From Massilia sp. YIM B02763 (GTDB lineage: Bacteria > Pseudomonadota > Gammaproteobacteria > Burkholderiales > Burkholderiaceae_D), in NCBI RefSeq assembly GCF_030412015.1, contig NZ_JASNRD010000012.1, positions 109,681-173,680 of the forward strand: a stretch of DNA of 64,000 nt, given 5' to 3'. Position numbers and translations under genes: made by a program. Positions 34,020 through 42,869 of this stretch are shown piece after piece. The notes under the pieces were generated by a model, which saw nothing but the letters and a program-made list of their open reading frames with translations, ran no database searches and had not been told where the DNA came from. How positions within the stretch are numbered: position 1 is the first letter of the stretch; every line of letters starts with the position of its first letter.

Positions 34020-34729
34020 TCAGGGGCCGACGGCGCCGGCCGGCGCCGCTTCCGCCCGCGCGTACGACCGGAACACGCGCTGCTGGGCGAACACCAGCGC
34101 CACGTAGGCGATGAGTTCGAGCCCCTCCTCCCAGTCCTGCGAATGGTGCGGGTTGGCGTGGATGCCGCAGACGACGTGGCCTTCGGCGCAGGCGGAGAAG
34201 TAGGACGCGACGACGGCCAGCACCAGCGGCACGAGCGCGTAGTGGCCATTGCGTACGAGACCGACCAGGTAGCGGCCAAGGCGATGGCGCCAGATGATCG
34301 ACGCCGACCACGCCAGCAACGCGCAGATGATGGGGGCCACGGCCGGCTTGTACCACATCGGCTGCAGTGGCAGGCCGGCGCGGACGGCATCGGCCTGCGT
34401 GATCACGGCGCCCCAGCTCAGCTCGCGCGCAGCGAGGATGAGCCAGACGGGTGCCGTGCTCGCGCCCAGCGCGCCGAGCGGCGTGCCGCGGTACGCGCCC
34501 AGACGAGGAAAGCGGCCACGCCGCCGCACAGCAGCGCAACGACCTGGGTATTTTCGATGACGCCGTTTTCCAGGCCCCAGGCTTCGGGCATGGCCATGGC
34601 GAGCGGATAGGAAACGAGGATGAATGCCAAAAACAGGGCATCGGCTGCGGAAAAGCGCAGCAATGTACGCGGCGATTCATGAGGAGAAACGCGTGGCGAC
34701 ACGCGTGGCGATTGAGCAAGGCGGGACAT
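34020..34729 (-). pseudogene. Frameshifted membrane protein gene
   Basis: Two minus-strand frames together make one plausible membrane protein of about 235 residues. The first runs from 34729 (RFSAADALFLAFILVSYPLA, then VVALLCGGVAAFLVW) and becomes nonsense Arg/Ala/Ser-rich sequence after about 34500. The second, from about 34505 to 34020, picks up as GAYRGTPLGALGAS and continues through several membrane segments to a natural stop. A single-base change near 34495-34505 explains both. Either the gene is broken or the assembly has an indel. I do not recognise the family. Confidence 0.65.
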
Positions 34730-34906
34730 ATGTTCTTCTTGGTGAGTTGAAAAATACCGCCGGTCACGTACGTTTTGAAATAACTGACCAGACGATCATT
34801 TATTTTCTCACTATAGCGAGGTGCTTGCATGTGCACGATTGGACGTAGCAAAAAGCACACGTTTTTTGCATGCCATGTCGTTAAAACCACGAGCGCACAA
34901 TTTGTA

Positions 34907-34923
34907 ATGAGAATCATTCTCAT
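34907..34923 (+). promoter_or_regulatory. Fur box
   Basis: ATGAGAATCATTCTCAT is a perfect palindrome with 8-bp arms around a central C, matching the classical ferric uptake regulator consensus. It lies 60 bp before the DUF2325 gene, in a local AT-rich stretch, and no other promoter lies between. Iron-dependent repression of that gene is predicted. Confidence 0.85.
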
Positions 34924-34982
34924 ATAGAATCGCCATGCGCCGCCATCCGGCATGCCCTTGTCTCACCACCGGAGGAACCACC

Positions 34983-35579
34983 ATGCAGGCTACCGCCGAC
35001 GACTTCGACCGATTGCTCCGAGAACACTGCGCGATGATGCGGGAACATGCCCGCGTCCAGGCCCGCTGCACGGCCCTGCTGCAGGCGCAGGCGCGCCAGA
35101 TCGCGGCGCTCGATGCGCAGGTCGTGCGACTACGCGCCGCCGTGGTCGCGCGCGACAGCCAATTGGCCTGGGAAAGGGAAGACCGCGCCGCGCTGGAACG
35201 CGAGATGCCCGGCCTGGAAAAGCGCTCGGCGCTGGCGCGGCGGGTGCAGGCGCTGCAGGTGCGCATTGAGGACTTGCTGCGCGAGCGGCCGCGCAGGCGC
35301 TCATCTTCCCCCACCCCTGCCCCTGCTCCTGCTCCTGCCCCCGTGGACGATGCCGAACGTCTGGAAGAACGCCTGAGCGGCGCCGACCTGGTGATCTGCC
35401 AGACCGGATGCCTCAGCCACGGCGACTACTGGCGCGTGCAGGACCACTGCAAGCGCACCGGCACGGCCTGCGTGCTGGTGGAAAGGCCGGACGCGCTGCG
35501 CATCGTGCGCATCCATCGCGCACCCGACGACGAGGGTCGCGCGCGCATCGCGACGCTGCCACCCGAATGCGTCGAATGA
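34983..35579 (+). CDS. DUF2325-domain protein, Fur-box controlled
   Basis: A 198-residue soluble protein: an N-terminal Arg/Ala/Gln/Leu-rich coiled coil (about 1-110), a Pro-Ala repeat linker near 120, and a C-terminal DUF2325 domain (ADLVICQTGCLSHGDYW, then CKRTGTACVLVERP). DUF2325 proteins have no established biochemical role. GGAGGA 6 nt before the ATG supports the start; an upstream in-frame ATG at 34935 lacks one. The perfect Fur box directly upstream places it in the iron regulon. Confidence 0.85.
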   Translation: MQATADDFDRLLREHCAMMREHARVQARCTALLQAQARQIAALDAQVVRLRAAVVARDSQLAWEREDRAALEREMPGLEKRSALARRVQALQVRIEDLLRERPRRRSSSPTPAPAPAPAPVDDAERLEERLSGADLVICQTGCLSHGDYWRVQDHCKRTGTACVLVERPDALRIVRIHRAPDDEGRARIATLPPECVE

Positions 35580-35981
35580 TCAGTCGCCGACGGCGGCGTC
35601 CACGATGAGGTCTGGGGCGAGCGCCCGGATGCGTGGCTCGACGTAGTAGCCGCCGGCCTCCACGTAGCGCAGGCAGGCGCGCCCGCACACGCTGCATTGC
35701 TGGACCGTGCAGCGGTTGGCGGGAAAATGGCGCAGCGCGATCGGCGCATCGGGCGACCAGTAGTTCGTGCCGTGCGGATGGTATTCGGCATAGGTCGGCT
35801 CGGCATACGGGTCGGGCATCAGGGTGCCCGCCGGACGCATCTGCGCCTGGGGAAAGTCGGCGGGGACGCGGGTCCACTCGCGGAAGCTGTCGATCCGGCA
35901 CGTGCACGGGCGCTCCACCGCGCTGGACGTCCGTGCCAGGGCCATGATGTCGTCGCTGCTGAGGAGGTGGTCGGGTGCCAT
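35580..35981 (-). CDS. Conserved hypothetical protein with Cys cluster
   Basis: A 133-residue protein of unknown function. The C-terminal half holds CTVQQCSVCGRACLRY, four Cys in a C-x4-C-x2-C-x3-C pattern that could bind zinc or an iron-sulfur cluster; a further CTC occurs near residue 27. There is no signal peptide. AAGGA about 6-10 nt before the ATG supports the start. It is convergent with the DUF2325 gene, with adjacent stop codons; a shared role in metal handling is only a guess. Confidence 0.75.
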   Translation of the reverse strand: MAPDHLLSSDDIMALARTSSAVERPCTCRIDSFREWTRVPADFPQAQMRPAGTLMPDPYAEPTYAEYHPHGTNYWSPDAPIALRHFPANRCTVQQCSVCGRACLRYVEAGGYYVEPRIRALAPDLIVDAAVGD

Positions 35982-36076
35982 GCTTGTCCTTGGATATGTC
36001 CAGAATGCAAGCTTAGCAAATCCCGCAAGCCGATGTTATCTTTGTCGAGGTCCGATCACCCCTCGAGGAGAACGTC

Positions 36077-36658
36077 ATGGCAGCAAAGAAGATCCTGTTC
36101 CTGACCGGCGATTTCGCCGAAGACTACGAAACGATGGTGCCGTTCCAGGCGCTGCAGGTGGTAGGGCACACGGTGCACGCCGTCTGCCCCGGCAAGGACA
36201 AGGGCGACAAGGTCAAGACCGCCATCCACGACTTCGAGGGCGACCAGACCTACACGGAAAAACCGGGCCACCTGTTCGCCCTGAACGCCGACTTCGCGGA
36301 GAGCCGCGCCGCCGACTACGACGCCCTCATGATCGCCGGCGGCCGCGCCCCCGAATACCTGCGCCTGGATCCGCGCGTGATCGACCTGGTGCGCGAGTTC
36401 GTCCGCCTCGACAAGCCCGTCGCGGCGGTCTGCCACGGCGCCCAGCTGCTGGCGGCCGCCGACGTCATCCGCGGCAAGCGCGTCTCCGCCTATCCCGCCT
36501 GCGCGCCCGAGGTGCGAATGGCCGGCGGCGAGTATGCCGACATCCCCGTCGACCAGGCCGTCACCGACGGCAAGCTGGTGACGGCGCCGGCGTGGCCGGC
36601 ACATCCGCAGTGGCTGGCGCAGTTCCTGAAGGTGCTGGGGACGGAGATCGTCCTGTAG
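36077..36658 (+). CDS. DJ-1/PfpI-family protein
   Basis: A 193-residue protein of the class I glutamine-amidotransferase-like fold. The nucleophile elbow is [10 protein letters not shown] (Cys near residue 119), with an upstream acidic residue in FAEDYE, both typical of DJ-1/PfpI. Members act as glyoxalase/deglycase-type, chaperone or protease proteins; sequence alone does not decide. GAGGAGAACGTC directly before the ATG is a good ribosome-binding site. The gene is followed by a convergent peptidase gene 24 bp away. Confidence 0.9.
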   Translation: MAAKKILFLTGDFAEDYETMVPFQALQVVGHTVHAVCPGKDKGDKVKTAIHDFEGDQTYTEKPGHLFALNADFAESRAADYDALMIAGGRAPEYLRLDPRVIDLVREFVRLDKPVAAVCHGAQLLAAADVIRGKRVSAYPACAPEVRMAGGEYADIPVDQAVTDGKLVTAPAWPAHPQWLAQFLKVLGTEIVL

Positions 36659-36682
36659 ACGACGCCGCGACGGCGGCGGTGC

Positions 36683-38677
36683 TCAACGCGCAAGGTTTTC
36701 GTCGAGGAAGGTATCGACCCGCTTCCAGAAATCGAGGCGGGTTTCCTCGTTGCGCCAGCCGTGCCCTTCGTCCGGATAGACGACGTACTCGACCTTGCGG
36801 TTCTTGCGACTGACCGCGTTACGGAATGCGGCCGCATGGACGATGGGCACGCGCACGTCCTGGCCGCCGTGGGCCATCAGCAGCGGCTGCGCGATGCGTC
36901 CGGCCTGGGCCAGCGGCGACACTTCGGCGAACGCCTCCGGATTGCGCTCCGGGTCGCCGATCAGCGTGCGCATGTCGTAGCGGCGCGCGTCTTCCGACGC
37001 ATCGCTCTCGACGGCCGAGAACATCAGGCCGATGTCCGTCACGCCCGCCCACTCGACGCCCACGCGGAACAGTTCCGGATTGCGCACCAGGCCCATCAGC
37101 GTTGCATAGCCGCCGTAGCTGGCACCCATGATGCCGATGCGCTTGGGATCGGCCCAACCCTTCTTGACGGCCCAGGATGCCGTGTCGGCCAGGTCGTCCT
37201 GCATGGTGCGGCCCCATTGCTGCCAGCCGGCGCGGAACAACGGGAAGCCGAAGCCCGTGCTGCCGCGCGACTCCGGCTGCAGCACGACGTAGCCGCGCGA
37301 CGCCAGGAACTGCGCCTCGGCATTCCACTCCCAGGAACCGCCGCGCACGTACGGCCCGCCGTGCACCAGCACGATGGCCGGCCGCGGCCCGTCCGCCTTC
37401 GCGGCCGGCAGCGTCACGTACACGGGAATCTGCAGGCCGTCGCGCGCATCGATGCGGAAGAAGTCGCGCTTGCCCATGCGCTTCGGATCGATGCCGGGAT
37501 TGCTGCTGCCGAGCCCGACGAGCTTGTTGTCCGCCGGTGTGTACACGAAGTAGGTCGGCGGCATCCGGTCGGAGCGAGCGACGACGACCACGGCTTGCGG
37601 ATTGCGGCAATCGATGCCGCAATCGATCCGGTTGGCCGAACCCGGCAACAGGGCATTGACCTTGTCCTGGATGCCCTTCATGGTGGTGTCGAGCCACGCC
37701 GTCGAGCTGGCGTCCGCCGTGAAATGCACGCCGAGGATCTTGTTGGCGCGATAGTCCAGTTTCAGGTCGCCGTCGAAATCGAAGCCGTCGATGTCGACGA
37801 ACGGCTCCTTCGCCAGTTCCCGCTTGCCCAGGTCGTAGGCAAACAGCGCGCTGCGTCCCTTGTAGCCGGCGCGCACGTACAGGGTATGGCGGCCGTCGAA
37901 CGCCAGCGGCTCGAACTGGTCGTCCTTGAAGCAGTCGCGGTTGGCGATGTCGGTCCAGGGCGCATCCGGGCCGCTCCGGTAATACGCGATGCAGCGCCCC
38001 TTGTTGTGCACCATGGCCACGCGCGCCTGGTCGGACGCGTCGAACACCCAGTCCAGCACGTTGTCCGGCTGCGGCCCGACCACCATGTCCGTGAGCACCT
38101 GGGTGCGCGTATTGAGGCGGAACGGATGCAGCGATTGCGGGCGCCGGTCGATGTTGTTCCAGGTGAAGCGCGCGACGATGATGTCGTCCGAACCGTCGTG
38201 CGTCACGTCCAGGAAGACATGGTCCGCCGTCAGCTTGCGGTCCTTGATGTTGCTGCCCAGGCTTTGCTGGCTGTGGCGCCAGCTGCCCGCAATCAGGTGG
38301 ACCATATTGTTGCCGTCGCGGTCGACCGCGAACTGGTCGTAGTTCCCCTCGAAATCGAGCTTGGGGTTCTTCAGCGTGAACGTCAGGCGCTTGTCGTTGA
38401 TCCAGGCAAGGCTCGCGAGGCGCGCCGTGTCGAAGCTGGCGGCGGTCGTGACCTTCGTCAGGTCGGCCGTGTCGCGCACGGCCAGCAACTGCGTGCCGTC
38501 CTCCGCACGGTTCAGGATGGCGACGAAACGGCCGCTGGGCGAGATCTTGACGAAGCCGACGTCGGGGTTGCGGAAGAATGCCTCCACTGGCGGATTGGCG
38601 GCGACGGCTTCGAATACGGCGACGAGGAATGAGGCAGCAACGAAGAGACGCCGGAGCGACGAGCGCGAGAAGATCAT
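36683..38677 (-). CDS. Secreted S9 prolyl-oligopeptidase-family peptidase
   Basis: A 664-residue protein with a signal peptide (about 1-26), an N-terminal beta-propeller, and a C-terminal alpha/beta-hydrolase domain. The catalytic triad is visible: Ser in GASYGGYA, Asp in GGQDVRVP and His in DEGHGW. It belongs to the dipeptidyl/acylaminoacyl peptidase group of S9 enzymes, and is expected in the periplasm or outside the cell. It appears monocistronic. No ribosome-binding site stands out, but the signal peptide fixes the start. Confidence 0.92.
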   Translation of the reverse strand: MIFSRSSLRRLFVAASFLVAVFEAVAANPPVEAFFRNPDVGFVKISPSGRFVAILNRAEDGTQLLAVRDTADLTKVTTAASFDTARLASLAWINDKRLTFTLKNPKLDFEGNYDQFAVDRDGNNMVHLIAGSWRHSQQSLGSNIKDRKLTADHVFLDVTHDGSDDIIVARFTWNNIDRRPQSLHPFRLNTRTQVLTDMVVGPQPDNVLDWVFDASDQARVAMVHNKGRCIAYYRSGPDAPWTDIANRDCFKDDQFEPLAFDGRHTLYVRAGYKGRSALFAYDLGKRELAKEPFVDIDGFDFDGDLKLDYRANKILGVHFTADASSTAWLDTTMKGIQDKVNALLPGSANRIDCGIDCRNPQAVVVVARSDRMPPTYFVYTPADNKLVGLGSSNPGIDPKRMGKRDFFRIDARDGLQIPVYVTLPAAKADGPRPAIVLVHGGPYVRGGSWEWNAEAQFLASRGYVVLQPESRGSTGFGFPLFRAGWQQWGRTMQDDLADTASWAVKKGWADPKRIGIMGASYGGYATLMGLVRNPELFRVGVEWAGVTDIGLMFSAVESDASEDARRYDMRTLIGDPERNPEAFAEVSPLAQAGRIAQPLLMAHGGQDVRVPIVHAAAFRNAVSRKNRKVEYVVYPDEGHGWRNEETRLDFWKRVDTFLDENLAR

Positions 38678-38774
38678 GGCTGTTCGGGTATCGAGGTGAC
38701 AATTTTTACATACTTGCTTTGTATAAATTTTTTGTCAACATACCCACCTCCGTTGTTGCATATTTGCACATGCT

Positions 38775-39245
38775 TCACACACGGCCCCTGTCCTTCGCAT
38801 CGGCCTTTTTGCGCCCATGCCGGACTGCGTTGACGATATTCAGCAGGACGACGGTCAAGCCGACCCACTTCTGGAGATGCTCGGGCAGATACGGGGCAAG
38901 GCCTGGCAGGTACGTCGCCAGTGCCTGGGCGATGTCGCCGGTGAATGACAACAGCGCCAGCAGCATGGCGTTGCACCACACCCCGACCGAGCACAGTACC
39001 ACGGCAGGCCGGCGGCCGTATGCCGCCGCCCGTTCCCGGCGCCGCGCGCGCCACTCCTTCATCGGCGCCGAGTGGTACCACTGGAATCCCATCCACAGGA
39101 TCGACACGACGGCCGCCAGTGGCGGCAACAGGTGGACCAGGCCACCCATCAACGCCGCGCCGGCCGCCACGACGGTCAAGCCATCGATGACGGGTTTGAA
39201 TGCGTGCGCCAGGAGCACGCGGACATCGTGATCGGCAAATCCCAT
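38775..39245 (-). CDS. Holin-like membrane protein (tentative)
   Basis: A 156-residue protein with three predicted hydrophobic segments in its N-terminal 60 and 90-140 residues, and a charged middle (KEWRARRRERAA). The arrangement VVAAGAALMGGLVHLLPPLAAVVSILWMGFQWYHS resembles phage holins of the class found next to spanins and endolysins, but no lysis partner is encoded here. GGAGGA 4-5 nt before the ATG at 39245 supports this start. It is divergent from an S24 repressor gene, with operator-like palindromes in the gap. Confidence 0.55.
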   Translation of the reverse strand: MGFADHDVRVLLAHAFKPVIDGLTVVAAGAALMGGLVHLLPPLAAVVSILWMGFQWYHSAPMKEWRARRRERAAAYGRRPAVVLCSVGVWCNAMLLALLSFTGDIAQALATYLPGLAPYLPEHLQKWVGLTVVLLNIVNAVRHGRKKADAKDRGRV

Positions 39246-39268
39246 GATTCCTCCAGTGATAGCGATGA

Positions 39269-39285
39269 ATACACGTCGCGTGTAT
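39269..39285. promoter_or_regulatory. Palindrome in the holin-like gene's promoter region
   Basis: ATACACG-TCG-CGTGTAT, perfect 7-bp arms, ends 24-40 bp before the holin-like ATG. Its sequence differs from the palindrome nearer to the repressor gene, so it may bind another regulator or be a second, divergent operator. Confidence 0.45.
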
Positions 39286-39355
39286 GCGACGGTGCATGAA
39301 AGCGTGGTCCCGTCCAGGTTCTTGTCGTATTTTTGCCAGGAAAACGCACGCCGCT

Positions 39356-39384
39356 TAGACAATATTAAACATCATGTTTATAAT
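39356..39384 (+). promoter_or_regulatory. Sigma-70 promoter with operator in its spacer
   Basis: TAGACA (39356-39361), a 17-bp spacer and TATAAT (39379-39384) form a near-consensus promoter for the S24 repressor gene. The perfect palindrome TAAACAT-C-ATGTTTA (39366-39380) fills the spacer and touches the -10, the usual place for an autorepression operator. Confidence 0.75.
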
Positions 39385-39423
39385 CGGCGTCAACAATTTG
39401 TGTAACACACCTTGTGTAGTTCA

Positions 39424-40173
39424 ATGGACAATCGCGACATGCACGTACAAATGAAACGCCTCTACGAGGCCGCCGAAGCATTGGCCGGTCTGAAGACGCA
39501 GGCGGAGATCGCCCGCGCCTTGAACCAGTCGCAGCAAACGGTGAACAATTGGGAAGCCCGCGGCATCTCGAAGGCGGGCCTGCTGAAGGCGCAGAGCGCC
39601 ATCGGCTGCTCCGCCACGTGGCTGGAAACGGGCGAGCCGCCGATGGCGCTGGCGCTGCGCCTGGCCAGCGAAGATGGCGAGACCATCGCGCCGGCCGTCG
39701 ACAATCCCTTCATCGAAGACGCCCGCGGCATCCGCGTGGGCGACGAGCCGGACACGATTCCGATCCGCCGCGTCACGCTCAAGCTGCACGCCGGCGTGAC
39801 GGGCTTCGAGACGGAACCGGACCTGGAAGACGGCGGCGTGCTGCACCTGCCGCGCGCTGTCGTCGAGGCCAACAACCTGGTGCCGCACCAGCTACTGGCG
39901 ATCCGCGTGCGCGGCCAGAGCATGGAGCCGATGATGTTCGAAGACGACGTCGTCGTCGTGAACACGGCGGACAAGAAGCCGATCAGCCGCGAGATCTATG
40001 CCGTCAATTTCAATGGCGAAGCGCTGGTGAAGCAGCTCATCAAGCGCGGCAACGACTGGTGCCTGCATTCGATCAATCCGGACTTCGGCCCGGTCAATGT
40101 ACGCAGCGGCCAGTGCAGCATCGTCGGAAGAGTCGTGTACCAGCCAGGGCGGATGCTGACGGGAAGGCTTTGA
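39424..40173 (+). CDS. CI/LexA-like repressor with S24 peptidase domain
   Basis: A 249-residue repressor: N-terminal HTH (TQAEIARALNQSQQTVNNWEARG, about 20-45) and a C-terminal S24 domain with catalytic Ser in RGQSMEPMM and Lys in GEALVKQL. A candidate autocleavage Ala-Gly bond lies in LHAGVTG. Such proteins repress phage-type genes and are inactivated on the RecA filament after DNA damage. The gene lies opposite a holin-like gene and behind a strong promoter with an embedded operator. No other phage genes are seen. Start candidates are 39424, 39439 and 39451; none has a clear ribosome-binding site. Confidence 0.9.
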   Translation: MDNRDMHVQMKRLYEAAEALAGLKTQAEIARALNQSQQTVNNWEARGISKAGLLKAQSAIGCSATWLETGEPPMALALRLASEDGETIAPAVDNPFIEDARGIRVGDEPDTIPIRRVTLKLHAGVTGFETEPDLEDGGVLHLPRAVVEANNLVPHQLLAIRVRGQSMEPMMFEDDVVVVNTADKKPISREIYAVNFNGEALVKQLIKRGNDWCLHSINPDFGPVNVRSGQCSIVGRVVYQPGRMLTGRL

Positions 40174-40252
40174 TGGTTCGTCGTGTGCGGCACTGAACGG
40201 AGTGCCGTGACGTGACGGTCTACCCTTCCTGCATCCGATCGCTGGAGGGCCC

Positions 40253-40918
40253 ATGGACAAGCAACCGTTCGACATCGACGTCGCACTCGAACGCATCGAG
40301 GAAGCGGTGCGCCCGTGGCCCAAGGCGGCCTTGTTCCAGCTGTTCGAAGAGGGTTACACCTCGACCTTCGAACAGCTCCTCGCCTGCATCATCTCCATTC
40401 GTACCTATGACGAAGTGACGCTTCCCGTGTCGCGCAAGCTGTTCGCTCGGGCGCGTACGCCGTCCTCCATCGCCGCGCTGTCCTGGGAGGAGCTGGATGG
40501 CTTGATCGGTCCCAGTACCTTCCATGAGCGCAAGGCGCATCAGATGCTGGCGATCGCGCGGCAGGTGGCGGAGTCGTATGGCGAGACGCTGCCCGGGGAC
40601 CGCGACGTGCTGCTGTCGTTTGCCGGTGTCGGACCGAAATGCGCGAACCTGGTGCTGGGGGTGGCGTGCGGGACGCCCGTCATCAGCGTGGACATCCACG
40701 TGCATCGGGTGACGGGACGGTGGGGGTATATCGAGGCGTCGACACCCGAGAAGGCGCTGGTGGCGCTGGAGAACAAGCTGCCGCGGGAGCACTGGATCGA
40801 CATCAATCGCTTGCTGGTGCCGTTCGGGAAGCACATCTGCACGGGGAGCAAGCCGAAGTGTTCGACGTGTCCTGTGCTGGCGATGTGTGCGCAGGTGGGG
40901 GTGACGGAGCACCGGTAG
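40253..40918 (+). CDS. nth: Endonuclease III (DNA glycosylase/AP lyase)
   Basis: A 221-residue base-excision repair enzyme. The helix-hairpin-helix FAGVGPKCAN carries the catalytic Lys, the catalytic Asp is in SVDIHVHRV, and the C terminus has the C-x6-C-x2-C-x5-C [4Fe-4S] motif (CTGSKPKCSTCPVLAMC). It removes oxidised pyrimidines. This sequence is somewhat divergent from canonical Nth (FAGVGPK for LPGVGRK) and may be a paralogue. It is in the same direction as the S24 repressor gene, with an 79-bp gap. Confidence 0.88.
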   Translation: MDKQPFDIDVALERIEEAVRPWPKAALFQLFEEGYTSTFEQLLACIISIRTYDEVTLPVSRKLFARARTPSSIAALSWEELDGLIGPSTFHERKAHQMLAIARQVAESYGETLPGDRDVLLSFAGVGPKCANLVLGVACGTPVISVDIHVHRVTGRWGYIEASTPEKALVALENKLPREHWIDINRLLVPFGKHICTGSKPKCSTCPVLAMCAQVGVTEHR

Positions 40919-41029
40919 GACATGGCCGAACCGCTGTTCAGGTGAGGTCAGCCGTCATTCGACGTGCACTGGAGGCGATGTACTCGTCTGAATACCTCTG
41001 ATGATAAGGACAGGGTTTGTTAGACCTTC

Positions 41030-42376
41030 TTAGCTTGGCGACATTGCTTCCAGCGCGTGCGCCGCGGCCAGCACGCCATCCAGAACCTTGTCCGCGACTG
41101 CGGCTGAGAAGCCTTCCGGAAGCTCACTGCGGACCTTCTCCACAACGTCCTTCGTGCGGGCGATGAACTCCTGGAGCAGCGGCTCCGCGTTATCACCGTA
41201 GCCGACCTTTTTCGCGGTGCTGTTGAAGTGCCGTCGTTGGATGTCGCGCACCAGGTAGTGCCGGTTCTTGCCGAGGAGGGCCATCGCCATTTTGACGTCG
41301 TATTCCGACCACTGGTTCGGGCCTGGGCCCATGACGGGGTAGGCCGACATCACATCATAGATGGGTGTCAGCTTGAAGCGGCCCGTGCCGGCCAGCAGCT
41401 GGATACTGAAGTTCTTGGCGTGGCCGTCCGGCGCGCGCATCATCCAGAACAGCAGCTGCGACGCCATCAGCGTTCGCATGTCCTCTTTGGCCTGCTGCGA
41501 CTGCTGGACCAGGGTGAAAATTTGCTTCAGGCCCGGGCCACCTTCATTCTCGTACTTCATCAGAGGCGACACGCCAGTGGCCTGGCAGAAATCCTCCTGG
41601 ACGAGCCGGAACAGCTGCTGACCATTGGCCGCGCGCACCCGGTCGAAGCGCTCGACGACGAGGACACGCTGCTTGCCGAAGGTAGCAATCTCCGCGTGCG
41701 CCGTCGGCAAGCCGAATTCCTTGAACAGTCGTAGGCAAAGCCACTCGTTGTCGACCGAGGTCGAGAAGTCAGCTTTGCGGCCGCCGACCAGCCCGATTGG
41801 AAGCTTGAAAATGTGCGTCGTCGGCGTGGCGCCGCGCGGCTTCATCCATTTGCCATCCCACCACAGGAACGCGTCCTTCTCTTGCGCGCCAGCCAGAGAA
41901 ATCCGAAAGTCGTCGTCTGGGTCCTGCGGGCCGCCGCGCTGGTCTGGGTTCACCACATCCAGGAGGTGGCGCTCGATGGCTTCGTCATCGACTACAGTGC
42001 CGTCCACGTGGTCAAGGCCTTCCGGCTGGACGCCATCGGGCAGCAGCTGCAGGGCGCCAACGCAGTCCCGGCCGATGGCGCCCAGCAGGTCGAACGCGTC
42101 AATGGAGCCCGTCTTGAATCGGGCCGCAACCCGTCTGCGAATCGAATCGCTGTCGGGCAGCAGGCCGTCGAAGTAGTGGGAAACCCGGGCTCCCTTCAAC
42201 GGCTCGTTGTGCAGGTTGAAGGGTAGCGACAGCGAGATGGGGCGGCCGCGCGGAGAGGCGCACCAGCCGGCATCGTACTGCAGCTCCGAGTTTCCGGCGG
42301 CGTTGATCGTCCAGCGTCCGACATACTCTCCGTTGGCCCAGAGATTGAGGGTCTGGCTGTGCGAGCGACGTCCCAT
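41030..42376 (-). CDS. hipA: HipA-family Ser/Thr kinase toxin
   Basis: A 448-residue HipA protein with the N-terminal couple_hipA domain (GRPISLSLPF, HYFDGLLPDS) and the HipA kinase core (ISLAGAQEKDAFLWWDG, DGHAKNFS with the catalytic Asp). In E. coli HipA phosphorylates glutamyl-tRNA synthetase and induces dormancy. Start at 42376 follows the HipB stop by two bases. This segment's codon use and GC content are lower than its neighbours, which would fit horizontal transfer. Confidence 0.93.
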   Translation of the reverse strand: MGRRSHSQTLNLWANGEYVGRWTINAAGNSELQYDAGWCASPRGRPISLSLPFNLHNEPLKGARVSHYFDGLLPDSDSIRRRVAARFKTGSIDAFDLLGAIGRDCVGALQLLPDGVQPEGLDHVDGTVVDDEAIERHLLDVVNPDQRGGPQDPDDDFRISLAGAQEKDAFLWWDGKWMKPRGATPTTHIFKLPIGLVGGRKADFSTSVDNEWLCLRLFKEFGLPTAHAEIATFGKQRVLVVERFDRVRAANGQQLFRLVQEDFCQATGVSPLMKYENEGGPGLKQIFTLVQQSQQAKEDMRTLMASQLLFWMMRAPDGHAKNFSIQLLAGTGRFKLTPIYDVMSAYPVMGPGPNQWSEYDVKMAMALLGKNRHYLVRDIQRRHFNSTAKKVGYGDNAEPLLQEFIARTKDVVEKVRSELPEGFSAAVADKVLDGVLAAAHALEAMSPS

Positions 42377-42378
42377 GA

Positions 42379-42642
42379 CTACCACTCCGCCGCACTGCTG
42401 GCCGCCGACGTATCCCTCTCGCCGAGTTTGAGGTCCAGCTCTAGTGCCGCGCACCAGCTGAGCAGCTGCTTGACGCTGATTTCCTCTGGGTGATTCTCAA
42501 GGTGTGAGAGGCGGTTCTGGCTGATCCCGACATAGCCTGCCAGCGCAGCTTGCGTGATTTTGTGCCGTTTGCGCGTGGTCTTGAGGAGCTGCCCGAGGTG
42601 GGACGCCGTAGAGAGCGTGTGGTAGTTAGGCGCGAAGGACAT
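42379..42642 (-). CDS. hipB: HipB-family antitoxin/repressor
   Basis: An 87-residue XRE-type HTH protein (LGQLLKTTRKRHKITQAALAGYVGISQNRLSHLENHPEEISV), encoded just before HipA as in all hipBA operons. It should neutralise HipA and repress the operon through the palindromes upstream. The ATG at 42642 was chosen because the frame before it runs through the operators; no clear ribosome-binding site is present. Confidence 0.9.
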   Translation of the reverse strand: MSFAPNYHTLSTASHLGQLLKTTRKRHKITQAALAGYVGISQNRLSHLENHPEEISVKQLLSWCAALELDLKLGERDTSAASSAAEW

Positions 42643-42649
42643 GGACAAA

Positions 42650-42718
42650 TATCCGTTATTCAGATACATCGATTTTATCTGAATAACAGATAAAGTCAAT
42701 ATATCCGCATATCGGATA
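42650..42718 (-). promoter_or_regulatory. hipBA promoter with three operator palindromes
   Basis: Three sites share the pattern TATCyG-N5-CrGATA: 42702-42718, 42675-42693 (perfect, extended to TTATCTG/CAGATAA) and 42650-42666. On the minus strand TTGACT (42699-42694), a 16-bp spacer and TAAAAT (42677-42672) form the promoter. One operator fills its spacer, one lies just upstream and one covers the start region. Confidence 0.8.
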
Positions 42719-42869
42719 AACTGGATTTAGCCGACATCCAGATAAATAGCAGACGCCCGGCTAAACGATCGAACCAGCATAGTAGGTTGTCGAGCTGCAA
42801 AGTTGTCGGACTGTCGCCGCCGGCAAGAACTTACCAAGAGCAGCCATTGCTCGCCATGCACCAGCGCCC

